From NCBI RefSeq assembly GCF_041902385.1, contig NZ_CP169244.1:4030001-4094000 (forward strand): a stretch of DNA of 64,000 nucleotides. Direction: 5' to 3'. Below the pieces are notes generated by a model. It made no database searches, was not told the DNA's origin, and saw only the letters and a list, made by a program, of their open reading frames with translations. Position numbers and translations under genes: made by a program. The DNA is from Arcticibacter sp041902385. GTDB lineage: Bacteria > Bacteroidota > Bacteroidia > Sphingobacteriales > Sphingobacteriaceae. Shown one piece after another: positions 1 through 7,925 of this stretch (within the stretch, counting starts at the first letter, position 1; each line of letters starts with the position of its first letter).

Positions 1-209
1 GTTGGTAGATTATTTTTCTTTATTTTTTTCTGACGGTTCTACCCGGACTGTGATGTGCTGCCCGCCGGGCGGCAGGCCAAAAGCAGATTCGGGGCAAGAA
101 TTGGAATTAATAAGAAATGCCTGTTATGAGCGCTAAAGCCGGCATTTGTGACAATTTAGATACATTTTTAACCATAGGTTTCATTTTCTATACCTTCGCG
201 CTGCACACT

Positions 210-599
210 ATGCTGAAAAGATTACTGAACATACTTGCCTTGTTAGTCTTTGTGAACGCCGTCTCCTATATGCCTGCGCACAAGGGAACCGGGTGCCATG
301 CAACAGCGAGCGAAGCAACACCATGCGAGTCGTCTAACTTTTCGGGCGGAACACTCTTTCATGCGGTTCTGGTCGATATCTTTGATATCCCTGCATCCGA
401 AAGTCTTCCCAAGAAGATCTTCTTCAGGGTCTACATGCTATTCTCAGTGTGTTATGCCATCACGCTCATAGCGCTAAAGATCTTTTACAGCCTGAAGAAG
501 GCGCCTCGCAGCGTCTGCTCAGGCTCACTCAGATTTCAGTCAAAGCTTTATACCCTGCCCGGATATTACACTTACCTGTTCCGGCTGAAGCCATTCTGA
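210..599 (+). CDS. Hypothetical protein with N-terminal signal/membrane segment
   Basis: I do not recognise this 129-residue protein. The ATG at 210 puts a hydrophobic stretch (MLKRLLNILALLVFVNAV) at the very N-terminus, which reads like a signal peptide or membrane anchor; an upstream in-frame ATG at 117 would bury it, so I prefer 210. Three cysteines follow in a hydrophilic part, then a second hydrophobic segment (about residues 76-95) and a basic tail. It lies upstream of, and on the same strand as, the RND efflux operon starting at 833, but a 233-base gap with a hairpin separates them, so co-transcription is uncertain. No function is proposed. Confidence 0.45.
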   Translation: MLKRLLNILALLVFVNAVSYMPAHKGTGCHATASEATPCESSNFSGGTLFHAVLVDIFDIPASESLPKKIFFRVYMLFSVCYAITLIALKIFYSLKKAPRSVCSGSLRFQSKLYTLPGYYTYLFRLKPF

Positions 600-718
600 T
601 CTTTCATTACCAACCTTCTTTACCTGATCTTCAAGCGTGCACCGCCAGCCGCATTGGAAAGGTCTGCATTGCAGGCAGCCTGGGTCAGGACTAATATGGA
701 AATTAGTTATCCTGCAAA

Positions 719-750
719 GCCGGCAGGAGGTACAATAGTACCAGTCCGGC
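719..750. other. Hairpin between hypothetical gene and efflux operon
   Basis: Arms GCCGG...CCGGC enclose an inner GGTAC-AATA-GTACC stem. No T-run follows, so it is not a clear intrinsic terminator. It may be an RNA structure in the leader of the efflux operon. Confidence 0.3.
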
Positions 751-832
751 TGCTGCAGATTAATAAAAACAAATAAGTTTCAGAAAAAGAAGCGGGCAAA
801 AGCGGCGCTTCGGTCTCTCTATATCTCTAAAT

Positions 833-1972
833 ATGAAATTGAAAAAACTGTTGGGGCTCATGTCCGTAATAGTGCTTCTTTTCCTTGCTGCCTGTAGCTC
901 CGGAGCAAAAAAGGCAAAGCAAAACACAAAAGAAAGCGTCCCGGTTACCAGGTTAACAAAGCTGGATACCACCTTATATACCGACTACGTAGCCGCTATA
1001 CAGGCTTCGAAAAATACTGAGCTAAGATCACGCTTAAACGGATTTTTGTCGCACATCTATGTTGACGAAGGCGAGCAGGTCCAAAAAGGCCAGGTTCTTT
1101 TCCGGATTAACGACGAAGAGCAGCGCATGGAAGTAGGCCGCGCACTTGCTGCTTTAAAGAAAGCTGAAGCTGAAGCTAAGACGGCCACTGTTGAAACGCA
1201 GCGCGTGAAGCTGCTGGTTGAAAAAGACATCGTTTCTAAAACCGAGCTGGACGTAGCTAAAGCACAGCTAAGAGCGGCCCAGGCCACCATAGAGGAGGCT
1301 AAGTCAGCTCTTGAAAAAGCAAAAACACATTTATCCTATACCACCATACGGGCTCCCTTTAGCGGGAGGATCGACCGTATATACCTGAAGGAAGGGAGTT
1401 TACTCAGCGAGGGCAGCCTGCTGACCAAAATCTCAGACCTGAACGAGGTTTACGCCTACTTCGACATGTCTGAGACGGAATACCTCAACAGGGTAAGCGC
1501 AAAGAGCCTGGAAAAAGACCTCCTCGGCAATAAAGTCACCTTAATGCTCGCAAATGGCAAGGAGTATGCAGAGAAAGGGGTGCTGGAGCTTGCAGAAAGT
1601 CAGTTTGAGGAACAGACCGGTTCCATAGCCTTCAGGGCGCGTTTTTCCAATCCTGATAAACTGCTCAAGCATGGAGCGACCGGAAAGATCAGGCTGCCGT
1701 CAAGGATCACCGGTCAGCTAGCTGTGCCGCAGAAGTCTGTCTTCGAGATACAAGACCGGACATACGTATATGTGGTCAACGGGGGCAATAAGATAAAGAT
1801 GACCTCCTTCTCCGCGGGACGGCGGTTTGGTCATTTTTATCTCGTCAAGGACGGGCTGAAAGCTGGAGACAAGATTGTGTACGAGGGTACACAGAGCCTC
1901 AAAGACGGAGCGGAAGTAGTGCCGATCCCCGTTTCGCTTGACAGTCTTTTATTCGCCGGCGCCGCTAACTAG
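833..1972 (+). CDS. RND efflux periplasmic adaptor (membrane fusion) lipoprotein
   Basis: Periplasmic adaptor subunit of a tripartite RND pump (AcrA/MexA family), bridging the inner-membrane permease and the outer-membrane channel. The 379-residue product opens with a lipoprotein signal ending in the lipobox LAAC-S, so Cys21 should be lipidated. The family's lipoyl/barrel-sandwich pattern is visible (VDEGEQVQKGQVLFRIND near residue 80), followed by an Ala/Glu/Lys-rich alpha-hairpin (about 95-155), the second lipoyl half (YTTIRAPFSGRIDRIYLKEGSLL) and the C-terminal beta-barrel and membrane-proximal domains. The permease-channel fusion starts 31 bases after its stop, so the two genes make a two-gene operon encoding all three parts of the pump. 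The substrate cannot be told from sequence. Confidence 0.93.
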   Translation: MKLKKLLGLMSVIVLLFLAACSSGAKKAKQNTKESVPVTRLTKLDTTLYTDYVAAIQASKNTELRSRLNGFLSHIYVDEGEQVQKGQVLFRINDEEQRMEVGRALAALKKAEAEAKTATVETQRVKLLVEKDIVSKTELDVAKAQLRAAQATIEEAKSALEKAKTHLSYTTIRAPFSGRIDRIYLKEGSLLSEGSLLTKISDLNEVYAYFDMSETEYLNRVSAKSLEKDLLGNKVTLMLANGKEYAEKGVLELAESQFEEQTGSIAFRARFSNPDKLLKHGATGKIRLPSRITGQLAVPQKSVFEIQDRTYVYVVNGGNKIKMTSFSAGRRFGHFYLVKDGLKAGDKIVYEGTQSLKDGAEVVPIPVSLDSLLFAGAAN

Positions 1973-2003
1973 ACAACTCATCCTGTTTATCAGAACTTAA
2001 CGT

Positions 2004-5000
2004 ATGTTTGAAACATTTGTCAGAAGGCCAGTGCTCTCACTGGTTATCTCTCTATTTATAACATTACTGGGAGTTTTGGCGCTTTTCACGCTGCCCGTCA
2101 CCCAGTTTCCCGACATCGTTCCCCCATCGGTAGTGGTCACTGCCAACTACACAGGAGCGAATGCCGAAGTATGTACAGATGCTGTAGCGATCCCTCTGGA
2201 ACGTGCCATTAATGGCGTGCCGGGGATGACCTATATGTCGTCCGTATCCACCAACAACGGGACCACGCTCATTCAGGTCTTCTTTAAAGTAGGAACCAAC
2301 CCCGACATCGCGGCCGTGAACGTGCAGAACCGCGTAACCACCATCCTCGATGAGCTGCCCGAGGAGGTGATCAAGGCCGGCGTAACCACCGAGAAGGAGG
2401 TGAACAGCATGCTGATGTACCTCAACGTGTTCAGCGACAATGCTCAGGACGACGAGCGCTTCATCTATAACTTTACGGATATCAATATCTTAAAGGAACT
2501 GAAGCGTATTGAAGGCGTAGGACTGGTTCAGATCATGGGCATGAAAGACTACGCCATGCGCGTTTGGTTAAAGCCGGAACGCCTGGCCGCCTATAATCTG
2601 TCGAGCGATGATATTATCAATGCAATCCGCGCCCAGAACGTAGAAGCAGCACCTGGCCAGACGGGGATAGGCTCAGACAAGCGCTCGAACATGCTGCAGT
2701 ACGTTTTGCGCTATCCGGGCAAGTTCTCTACGCCCGATCAGTATAAAAATATACCTGTCAGGGCCAATCCCGACGGCTCTGTTCTGAGGATCCGCGACAT
2801 TGCAGATGTAGAATTCGGATCGCTGGATTATGAAATGGTTTCGAAGACCGACGGAAGGCCTTCAGCCTCCATCATGCTGAAGCAGCTTCCCGGTTCTAAT
2901 GCTCAGGAAGTAATTGAACGGGTGAAGCAGCGTATGGAAGAGTTAAAAGGCAGCTTTCCTCCCGGGATGCGGTACACGCTCAGCTATGATGTGTCGCGGT
3001 TCCTCGACGCCTCCATGCACGAGGTTTTTAAAACACTTATTGAAGCGTTTCTTCTGGTGTTCATCGTGGTGTTTGTGTTCCTGCAGGACTGGAGGTCTAC
3101 GCTGATCCCCGCCCTGGCTGTACCGGTCGCACTGATAGGTGCACTGTTCTGCATGCAGCTGCTTGGCTTCTCGCTTAACCTTCTTACGTTGTTCGCGCTC
3201 GTGCTGGCTATCGGAATTGTGGTCGATAACGCCATTGTAGTGGTAGAGGCCGTGCACAGTAAAATGGAGGAAGAACACCTCTCCCCTATGGACGCAACCC
3301 TCGCTGCCATGAAGGAGATCAGCGGAGCCATTGTGGCCATCACGCTCGTCATGTCGGCGGTGTTCATTCCGGTCGCTTTCCTGTCGGGCCCGGTCGGGAT
3401 ATTCTACAGCCAGTTTTCACTCACGCTTGCAGCCTCTATCATTATTTCCGGAATTAACGCGCTGACGCTGACGCCCGCGCTGTGTGCTCTGATGCTGCGC
3501 CCGCCCACCCATCACGACAAGAAGAAGGGCCTGCTGGGCCGGTTCTTCACCTCCTTCAACCACGTATACAATAAGATGTCAAGGAAGTACACGGGGCTCA
3601 TCGGCCGGATTGCGGCACGGAGGACAGTTACGCTGGCTATCCTGGCAGTCTCATTCATTGCCACCTGGGGAGTTAATGCAATACTTCCGGGCGGCTTCAT
3701 CCCAACGGAAGACCAGGGCATGATCTACGTGAACGTAACGACGCCTGCCGGAGCAACAGTTGACCGCACAGAAGCGGTACTGAATGAGGTGGACAGGATC
3801 AGCAGAAAGATCGGCTCGGTAGAAACAGTATCCACCCTTGCCGGCTACAGTCTGGTCAACGAAGTAACCGGATCTTCGTACGGCATGGCCATGATCAACC
3901 TGAAGCCTTGGGATGAGCGTAAAGAATCGGTGAACGATATGATCCAGATCTTGCGGGAGAAAACAGCGGGGATCAAAGATGCCGATATTGAATTCTTCCC
4001 GCCACCAACCGTACCGGGCTTCGGAAACTCGAGCGGCTTCGAGCTCCGTTTACTCGACCGCACCGGAAAGGATGACATAAAGGAGACGGCACGTGTGCTC
4101 AATGAGTTCATGACAGCACTGCGCGAAACGCCTGAGGTGGGGAACGCCTTCAGCAGTTTCAATCCTACCTTTCCGCAGTACATGATCCATGTCGATTATG
4201 ATGTTGCGGCCAAAAAGGGAGTAAGTATAGAGAATGCGATGTCAACGCTGCAGACGCTTCTGGGAAGCTTTTATGCCTCCAACTTCATTCGCTTCGGTCA
4301 GATGTACAAGGTGATGGTGCAGGCATTGCCAGGCGACCGCGAAAAGCCGGAAGACGTCCTCCGAATGTACGTAAAGAACACTGCCGGCGAAATGGTGCCC
4401 TACTCCTCGTTCATCCGCATGGAGAAGATCTACGGTCCTGAGCAGGTCACCCGGTATAACATGTTCACCTCGGCCATGGTGAGCGGAGAAGCTGCCGAAG
4501 GATACAGCAGCGGTCAGGTGATCGAGGCCATAGAAAGGGTGGCAGCAGAAAAGCTGCCCAAAGGTTTCGCCATTGAGTGGTCTGGCATGACCAGGGAACA
4601 GATCCTTTCAGGAAACCAGGCGATCTACGTCTTTCTGCTTTGCCTGCTGTTCGTCTATATGCTCCTTGCCGCCCAGTACGAAAGCTTCCTCCTACCCCTT
4701 CCTGTTATCTTTTGCCTTCCTGCCGGTATCTTTGGATCTTTTCTCTTCCTCAAGCTGGCAGGTCTCGAAAATAACATCTACGCGCAGGTAGCAATGGTGA
4801 TGCTGATCGGACTGCTGGGTAAGAATGCCATCCTGATCATCGAGTTCGCCGTTCAAAAGACCAGGCATGGATCAAGTGTGGTGCAGGCTGCCATTGAGGG
4901 GGCGGCTCTCCGCTTAAGGCCAATCCTGATGACCTCCTTTGCTTTCATTTCCGGCCTTATTCCGCTGTGTATGGCCTCCGGAGCAGGGGCACTCGGCAAC

Positions 5001-6551
5001 AGATCGATCGGCTTCACTGCCGTGGGCGGAATGCTGATAGGGACCATCGTGGGTGTAGTCCTCATCCCCGGCCTCTTTGTGCTGTTCTCCAAAAAGAAGA
5101 AGAAGGCTTCACCCGCAACAGCTCCCGTCGTGATGGTGGTCCTGATCTGTCTGCTCGCTACAGCCTGCGGACCGGCCAGAGAGGCCGCCCTTCCTGCAAA
5201 AAAGGCGCTTCCTGCAAGTTTTGCGGGAAACACCGACTCTGCCACCATCGCCAGGATCCGCTGGCAGAACTTCTTCAACGACCCCAACCTGACGGGACTG
5301 ATCGATACGGCTTTAAGAAATAACCCCGATCTGCTTCAGGCCGTCCACCGTGTGGAGATCGCCTCGCGCTACTTCAAGATCAGTAAGAATGCAAAGCTTC
5401 CCAGTCTGGAAGCAGCAGCCGAAGCAGGGTTGCGAAAGTATGGCTTTTACACCATCGACGGAATAGGCAACTACGACACCAATTTTTCTGAGAACCTGAA
5501 GGAAGACGAAAAGCTTCCTGACCCGGTTCCCGACTATTTCGTGGGGCTGCGCGCATCCTGGGAGATCGACCTCTGGGGAAAGCTGAAGCGACGAAAGAAG
5601 GCTGCATTTTCCAGGTTCCTGGCAGCCAATGAAGGCCGGAGACTGGCGCAAACCATCCTGATATCGGAGGTAGCCAATAAGTACTTCCAGCTTCTCGCCC
5701 TCGACAACCAGCTTTCCGTTCTGCAGAAGACCATCGACCTCCAGCGAAAATCCCTCTCGCTCATCAGTGTGCAGAAACAGGGAGGCAGGGCAAACGAACT
5801 GGGTGTTCTCCAGGCCAGGGCTGTTCTTTTACAGTCGCAGGGACTGGAGGAAGACATACGGCAGAGCATCAGGGAAACCGAAAATGCCATCAACTATCTG
5901 CTGGGCCGGTTCTCTCAGCCTATCGTCAGGAGCAGTATAACGCCGGTCTCCACTCCCCTGACCGACTCCATCAAAACCGGTCTGCCGGAAACCATGGTAG
6001 CGCTGCGCCCTGATATCAGACAGGCCGAGCTGCTGTTGATGGCTGCCGAAAGTGATAAGGAAGCAGCACGGGCAGCCTTCTACCCTACGCTAAGCCTGAA
6101 TCCCTTCGTGGGCTTTCAAAGCTTCCGCCTGTCGGAGATGCTGAACACGCCCAAGTCGGTAGCGTATGGCCTCATGGGTGGCATCAGCGCTCCCCTCTTT
6201 AACCACGGTTTCATCCGCAATCAGTACCAGCAACAGCTGGCGGAGCGGAGTATCGCCTTCAGAGAGTACGAAAAGACCGTGCTTAACGCCTGGAAGGAAG
6301 TTCAGGATTGCCTCGCCGCCCGGAAACACCTTCAGGAAAGGAACAAATACGCTTTGCTGGAAGTAGAAACTTTAAATAAGGCAATAGAGGCTTCCGACCT
6401 TTTGTTCAAAGCCGGAAGAGCAAATTATCTGGAAGTAATTACAACCCAAAGCCGCGCACTCGAAGCGCAGATCAACTTAACCAACATTCACTATAAGTAC
6501 CTGCAGTCAAGAGTAGACCTCTACCGTGTACTCGGGGGCGGCTGGAATTAA
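2004..6551 (+). CDS. RND efflux permease (HAE-1 type) fused to NodT/TolC outer-membrane factor
   Basis: A 1515-residue fusion. Residues 1 to about 1035 form a complete AcrB-like proton-driven permease: N-terminal RRPVLSLVIS helix, the LPVTQFPDI motif, two porter loops, and transmembrane motifs such as GIVVDNAIVVVEAV, which carries the family's proton-relay acidic residue. After a Lys-rich stretch (KKKKKASPATAP) the frame runs into a second signal-like helix (M1044 to the lipobox LLATAC, Cys1055) and then a full NodT/OMF domain ending in the usual YRVLGGGWN. OMF lipoproteins are normally separate 450-480 residue proteins, so the C-terminal part is full length. No stop or frameshift is seen at the junction. 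Either the internal helix acts as a 13th-type membrane crossing that passes the OMF to the periplasm, or the OMF is also translated from the internal ATG at 5133. Confidence 0.92.
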   Translation: MFETFVRRPVLSLVISLFITLLGVLALFTLPVTQFPDIVPPSVVVTANYTGANAEVCTDAVAIPLERAINGVPGMTYMSSVSTNNGTTLIQVFFKVGTNPDIAAVNVQNRVTTILDELPEEVIKAGVTTEKEVNSMLMYLNVFSDNAQDDERFIYNFTDINILKELKRIEGVGLVQIMGMKDYAMRVWLKPERLAAYNLSSDDIINAIRAQNVEAAPGQTGIGSDKRSNMLQYVLRYPGKFSTPDQYKNIPVRANPDGSVLRIRDIADVEFGSLDYEMVSKTDGRPSASIMLKQLPGSNAQEVIERVKQRMEELKGSFPPGMRYTLSYDVSRFLDASMHEVFKTLIEAFLLVFIVVFVFLQDWRSTLIPALAVPVALIGALFCMQLLGFSLNLLTLFALVLAIGIVVDNAIVVVEAVHSKMEEEHLSPMDATLAAMKEISGAIVAITLVMSAVFIPVAFLSGPVGIFYSQFSLTLAASIIISGINALTLTPALCALMLRPPTHHDKKKGLLGRFFTSFNHVYNKMSRKYTGLIGRIAARRTVTLAILAVSFIATWGVNAILPGGFIPTEDQGMIYVNVTTPAGATVDRTEAVLNEVDRISRKIGSVETVSTLAGYSLVNEVTGSSYGMAMINLKPWDERKESVNDMIQILREKTAGIKDADIEFFPPPTVPGFGNSSGFELRLLDRTGKDDIKETARVLNEFMTALRETPEVGNAFSSFNPTFPQYMIHVDYDVAAKKGVSIENAMSTLQTLLGSFYASNFIRFGQMYKVMVQALPGDREKPEDVLRMYVKNTAGEMVPYSSFIRMEKIYGPEQVTRYNMFTSAMVSGEAAEGYSSGQVIEAIERVAAEKLPKGFAIEWSGMTREQILSGNQAIYVFLLCLLFVYMLLAAQYESFLLPLPVIFCLPAGIFGSFLFLKLAGLENNIYAQVAMVMLIGLLGKNAILIIEFAVQKTRHGSSVVQAAIEGAALRLRPILMTSFAFISGLIPLCMASGAGALGNRSIGFTAVGGMLIGTIVGVVLIPGLFVLFSKKKKKASPATAPVVMVVLICLLATACGPAREAALPAKKALPASFAGNTDSATIARIRWQNFFNDPNLTGLIDTALRNNPDLLQAVHRVEIASRYFKISKNAKLPSLEAAAEAGLRKYGFYTIDGIGNYDTNFSENLKEDEKLPDPVPDYFVGLRASWEIDLWGKLKRRKKAAFSRFLAANEGRRLAQTILISEVANKYFQLLALDNQLSVLQKTIDLQRKSLSLISVQKQGGRANELGVLQARAVLLQSQGLEEDIRQSIRETENAINYLLGRFSQPIVRSSITPVSTPLTDSIKTGLPETMVALRPDIRQAELLLMAAESDKEAARAAFYPTLSLNPFVGFQSFRLSEMLNTPKSVAYGLMGGISAPLFNHGFIRNQYQQQLAERSIAFREYEKTVLNAWKEVQDCLAARKHLQERNKYALLEVETLNKAIEASDLLFKAGRANYLEVITTQSRALEAQINLTNIHYKYLQSRVDLYRVLGGGWN

Positions 6552-6600
6552 CACTTTCAATAAAAAAAGCAGGCCGGGCCTGCTTTTTTTATTGAAAGTG
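6552..6600. terminator. Bidirectional terminator, perfect 24-bp hairpin
   Basis: The 49 bases directly after the stop codon are a perfect inverted repeat: 24-bp arms around a single central G. The inner arms are GCAGGCC/GGCCTGC, flanked by A7 and T7, so it can work as an intrinsic terminator for the efflux operon and for any transcript from the other side. Confidence 0.9.
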
Positions 6601-6615
6601 TCTTTGTTTATTAAC

Positions 6616-6678
6616 GGCCACAAAGAACACTCAACGAGCTTTCATCTCCCGTTGTGAGCACAGCTCATGAGTGTTTTG
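6616..6678 (-). repeat. Dispersed palindromic repeat, copy A
   Basis: Read on the minus strand this begins AACACTCATGAGCT and ends AGCTCGTTGAGTGTT, so the ends pair into a stem with a small bulge. The middle carries TGCTCAC, ACGGGAGATGAA. The same unit recurs in direct orientation at 7361-7560 and several times at 39716-40140. It sits between the terminator and the phnA 3' end. Confidence 0.75.
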
Positions 6679-6701
6679 TTTATATGCTTTCCTGCTTTCG
6701 G

Positions 6702-7280
6702 CTATACCGACTTGCGGATGTATTTAGTGAGGATCACAATCGTATCGCCATTGATCTTTCCCTCCACCTGATCGGCATTTTCAGCCACCAGCTTGATCTT
6801 GCGAACAATAGTTCCTTTTGGTGCGATGTAATTCGTGCCTTTGACATTGAGGTTCTGTGTGAGCACAACCGTGTCTCCGCTTTGCAATACGACGCCGAAA
6901 CTATCTTTATGCACTACCTTCTGTGCTTCCAGTGCATCTTCAGCTTCAGCCCAGGCAAGCTGCGACTCGTCGAGCATAGCCGACTCCATTGCATCCCTGG
7001 CCCATTCTTCCGAGGAGATCTTTCCAAGGATCTTGTACGATAACACCTTTACTGCAGGCTCCTCGCTCCAGATACTTCCTTCCAGGCAACGCCAGTGATG
7101 CACATTGCTATAATCAGCGCTGCTGATCTGCTCATGACAAGAGCCGCAAAGGACAACCTGGTTTTCTATTGCATCATCATTCTTTGGCGGAACAGCATAA
7201 GCGAAAAGCCCGCCGCTGCTCTCTGTACAAAGCTCGCAAACACCATTGCTGCGGCTTTCCAATTGTGTATTTAGTGACAT
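6702..7280 (-). CDS. phnA: PhnA/YjdM-type zinc-ribbon protein
   Basis: Member of the PhnA (YjdM) family, named after an alkylphosphonate locus although its biochemical role is not settled. The 192-residue protein has an N-terminal zinc-ribbon region (CELCTESSGGL..., then CGSCHEQI about 30 residues later, four cysteines in two CxxC pairs) and a C-terminal PhnA domain with the typical SGDTVVLTQNLNVKGTN and KRGT-like segments, ending in DTIVILTKYIRKS. I chose the ATG at 7280, which fits the family N-terminus; a longer reading from 7349 adds a poorly conserved 23 residues. A TACCTTTG box (7286-7293, minus strand) lies only five bases before this ATG. It is monocistronic. Confidence 0.85.
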   Translation of the reverse strand: MSLNTQLESRSNGVCELCTESSGGLFAYAVPPKNDDAIENQVVLCGSCHEQISSADYSNVHHWRCLEGSIWSEEPAVKVLSYKILGKISSEEWARDAMESAMLDESQLAWAEAEDALEAQKVVHKDSFGVVLQSGDTVVLTQNLNVKGTNYIAPKGTIVRKIKLVAENADQVEGKINGDTIVILTKYIRKSV

Positions 7281-7360
7281 TGCCGCAAAGGTAAACTTAT
7301 TAATCAAAAGAAGCGTGGTCACCGGGAGGTTCTGCGACCTGACAAGCATCTATGGAACCG

Positions 7361-7560
7361 AAACAGAAAACACACATAAACTGTGCTCCCAAACGGGGAG
7401 AAAAGCCAGTCCAATTTTCTTCTTTGCCTTTAAAAAACCGATAAACTTTCAGCAAAACACTGATGAGCTCTACGCACAAACGGGAATGAGAGTTAATTGA
7501 GTGTTCTTCGCTCCCCATTTAAACTTAGCGAAGCGATGTCATTGAGGCCTTTAAAAAAAC
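7361..7560 (+). repeat. Dispersed palindromic repeat, copies B' and B in tandem
   Basis: Two diverged units lie head to tail between phnA and the next gene. The first (about 7361-7440) keeps the CTGTGCTC-CAAACGGGGAGA core and ends CCTTTAAAAAAC. The second (about 7441-7560) keeps AAAACACTGATGAGCT, CACAAACGGGA and TTGAGTGTTCTTCG and then a tail AACTTAGCGAAGCGAT also found at 39.7-40.1 kb. This stretch of over 300 bases holds no credible gene. Confidence 0.7.
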
Positions 7561-7577
7561 AAATTGCCCTTTATAAA

Positions 7578-7599
7578 AAACGCCCCGTTCGGGGCGTTT
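7578..7599. terminator. Intrinsic terminator
   Basis: Stem AAACGCCCC-GTTC-GGGGCGTTT with A-rich and T-rich flanks, immediately downstream of the minus-strand gene ending at 7603. It can act in both directions. Confidence 0.8.
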
Positions 7600-7602
7600 A
7601 CT

Positions 7603-7854
7603 TTATTTTAGTGTTTCGTCGCTATAGATACTCTTATTAGCATCGTCGACCGTTATGAACGTATAGGTGTCGAGAATTTCCTCGAACTCGTCATCATCGT
7701 CCCAGACGGGCAAAACATTCTTGTGATGATTCAGTGTCAAAAAAGCATTCAGCGCGGCTATCCTTCCACTCTCAATGGAAGGAATTCCCGCGACTCCATT
7801 TCCTGCCTGCACGGCAGTCTTGGTATCGTGACAAATGAGAAATAGCTGTTTCAT
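7603..7854 (-). CDS. Small hypothetical protein, acidic
   Basis: An 83-residue protein I do not recognise. It has no signal peptide or membrane helix. Visible features are an N-terminal LFLICHDTKTA segment, a Gly/Ala-rich middle and an acidic run (WDDDDEFEEILDTY) near residue 52. The start ATG at 7854 is the only good one, and a strong terminator follows the stop, which supports a real, separately transcribed gene. The gene argS ends just upstream on the same strand (7926) with a 71-base gap. Confidence 0.6.
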   Translation of the reverse strand: MKQLFLICHDTKTAVQAGNGVAGIPSIESGRIAALNAFLTLNHHKNVLPVWDDDDEFEEILDTYTFITVDDANKSIYSDETLK

Positions 7855-7925
7855 GGGTTTCTGCGTGATTTATTTCTACTAAACCCCTTTTCTGCCATAC
7901 TGTTTTGGAGAAGCAACAAAGGAAA

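Noticed and set aside
7300..7518. 72-residue minus-strand frame upstream of phnA
   Set aside because: It falls in the palindromic repeat copies and has no recognisable features.
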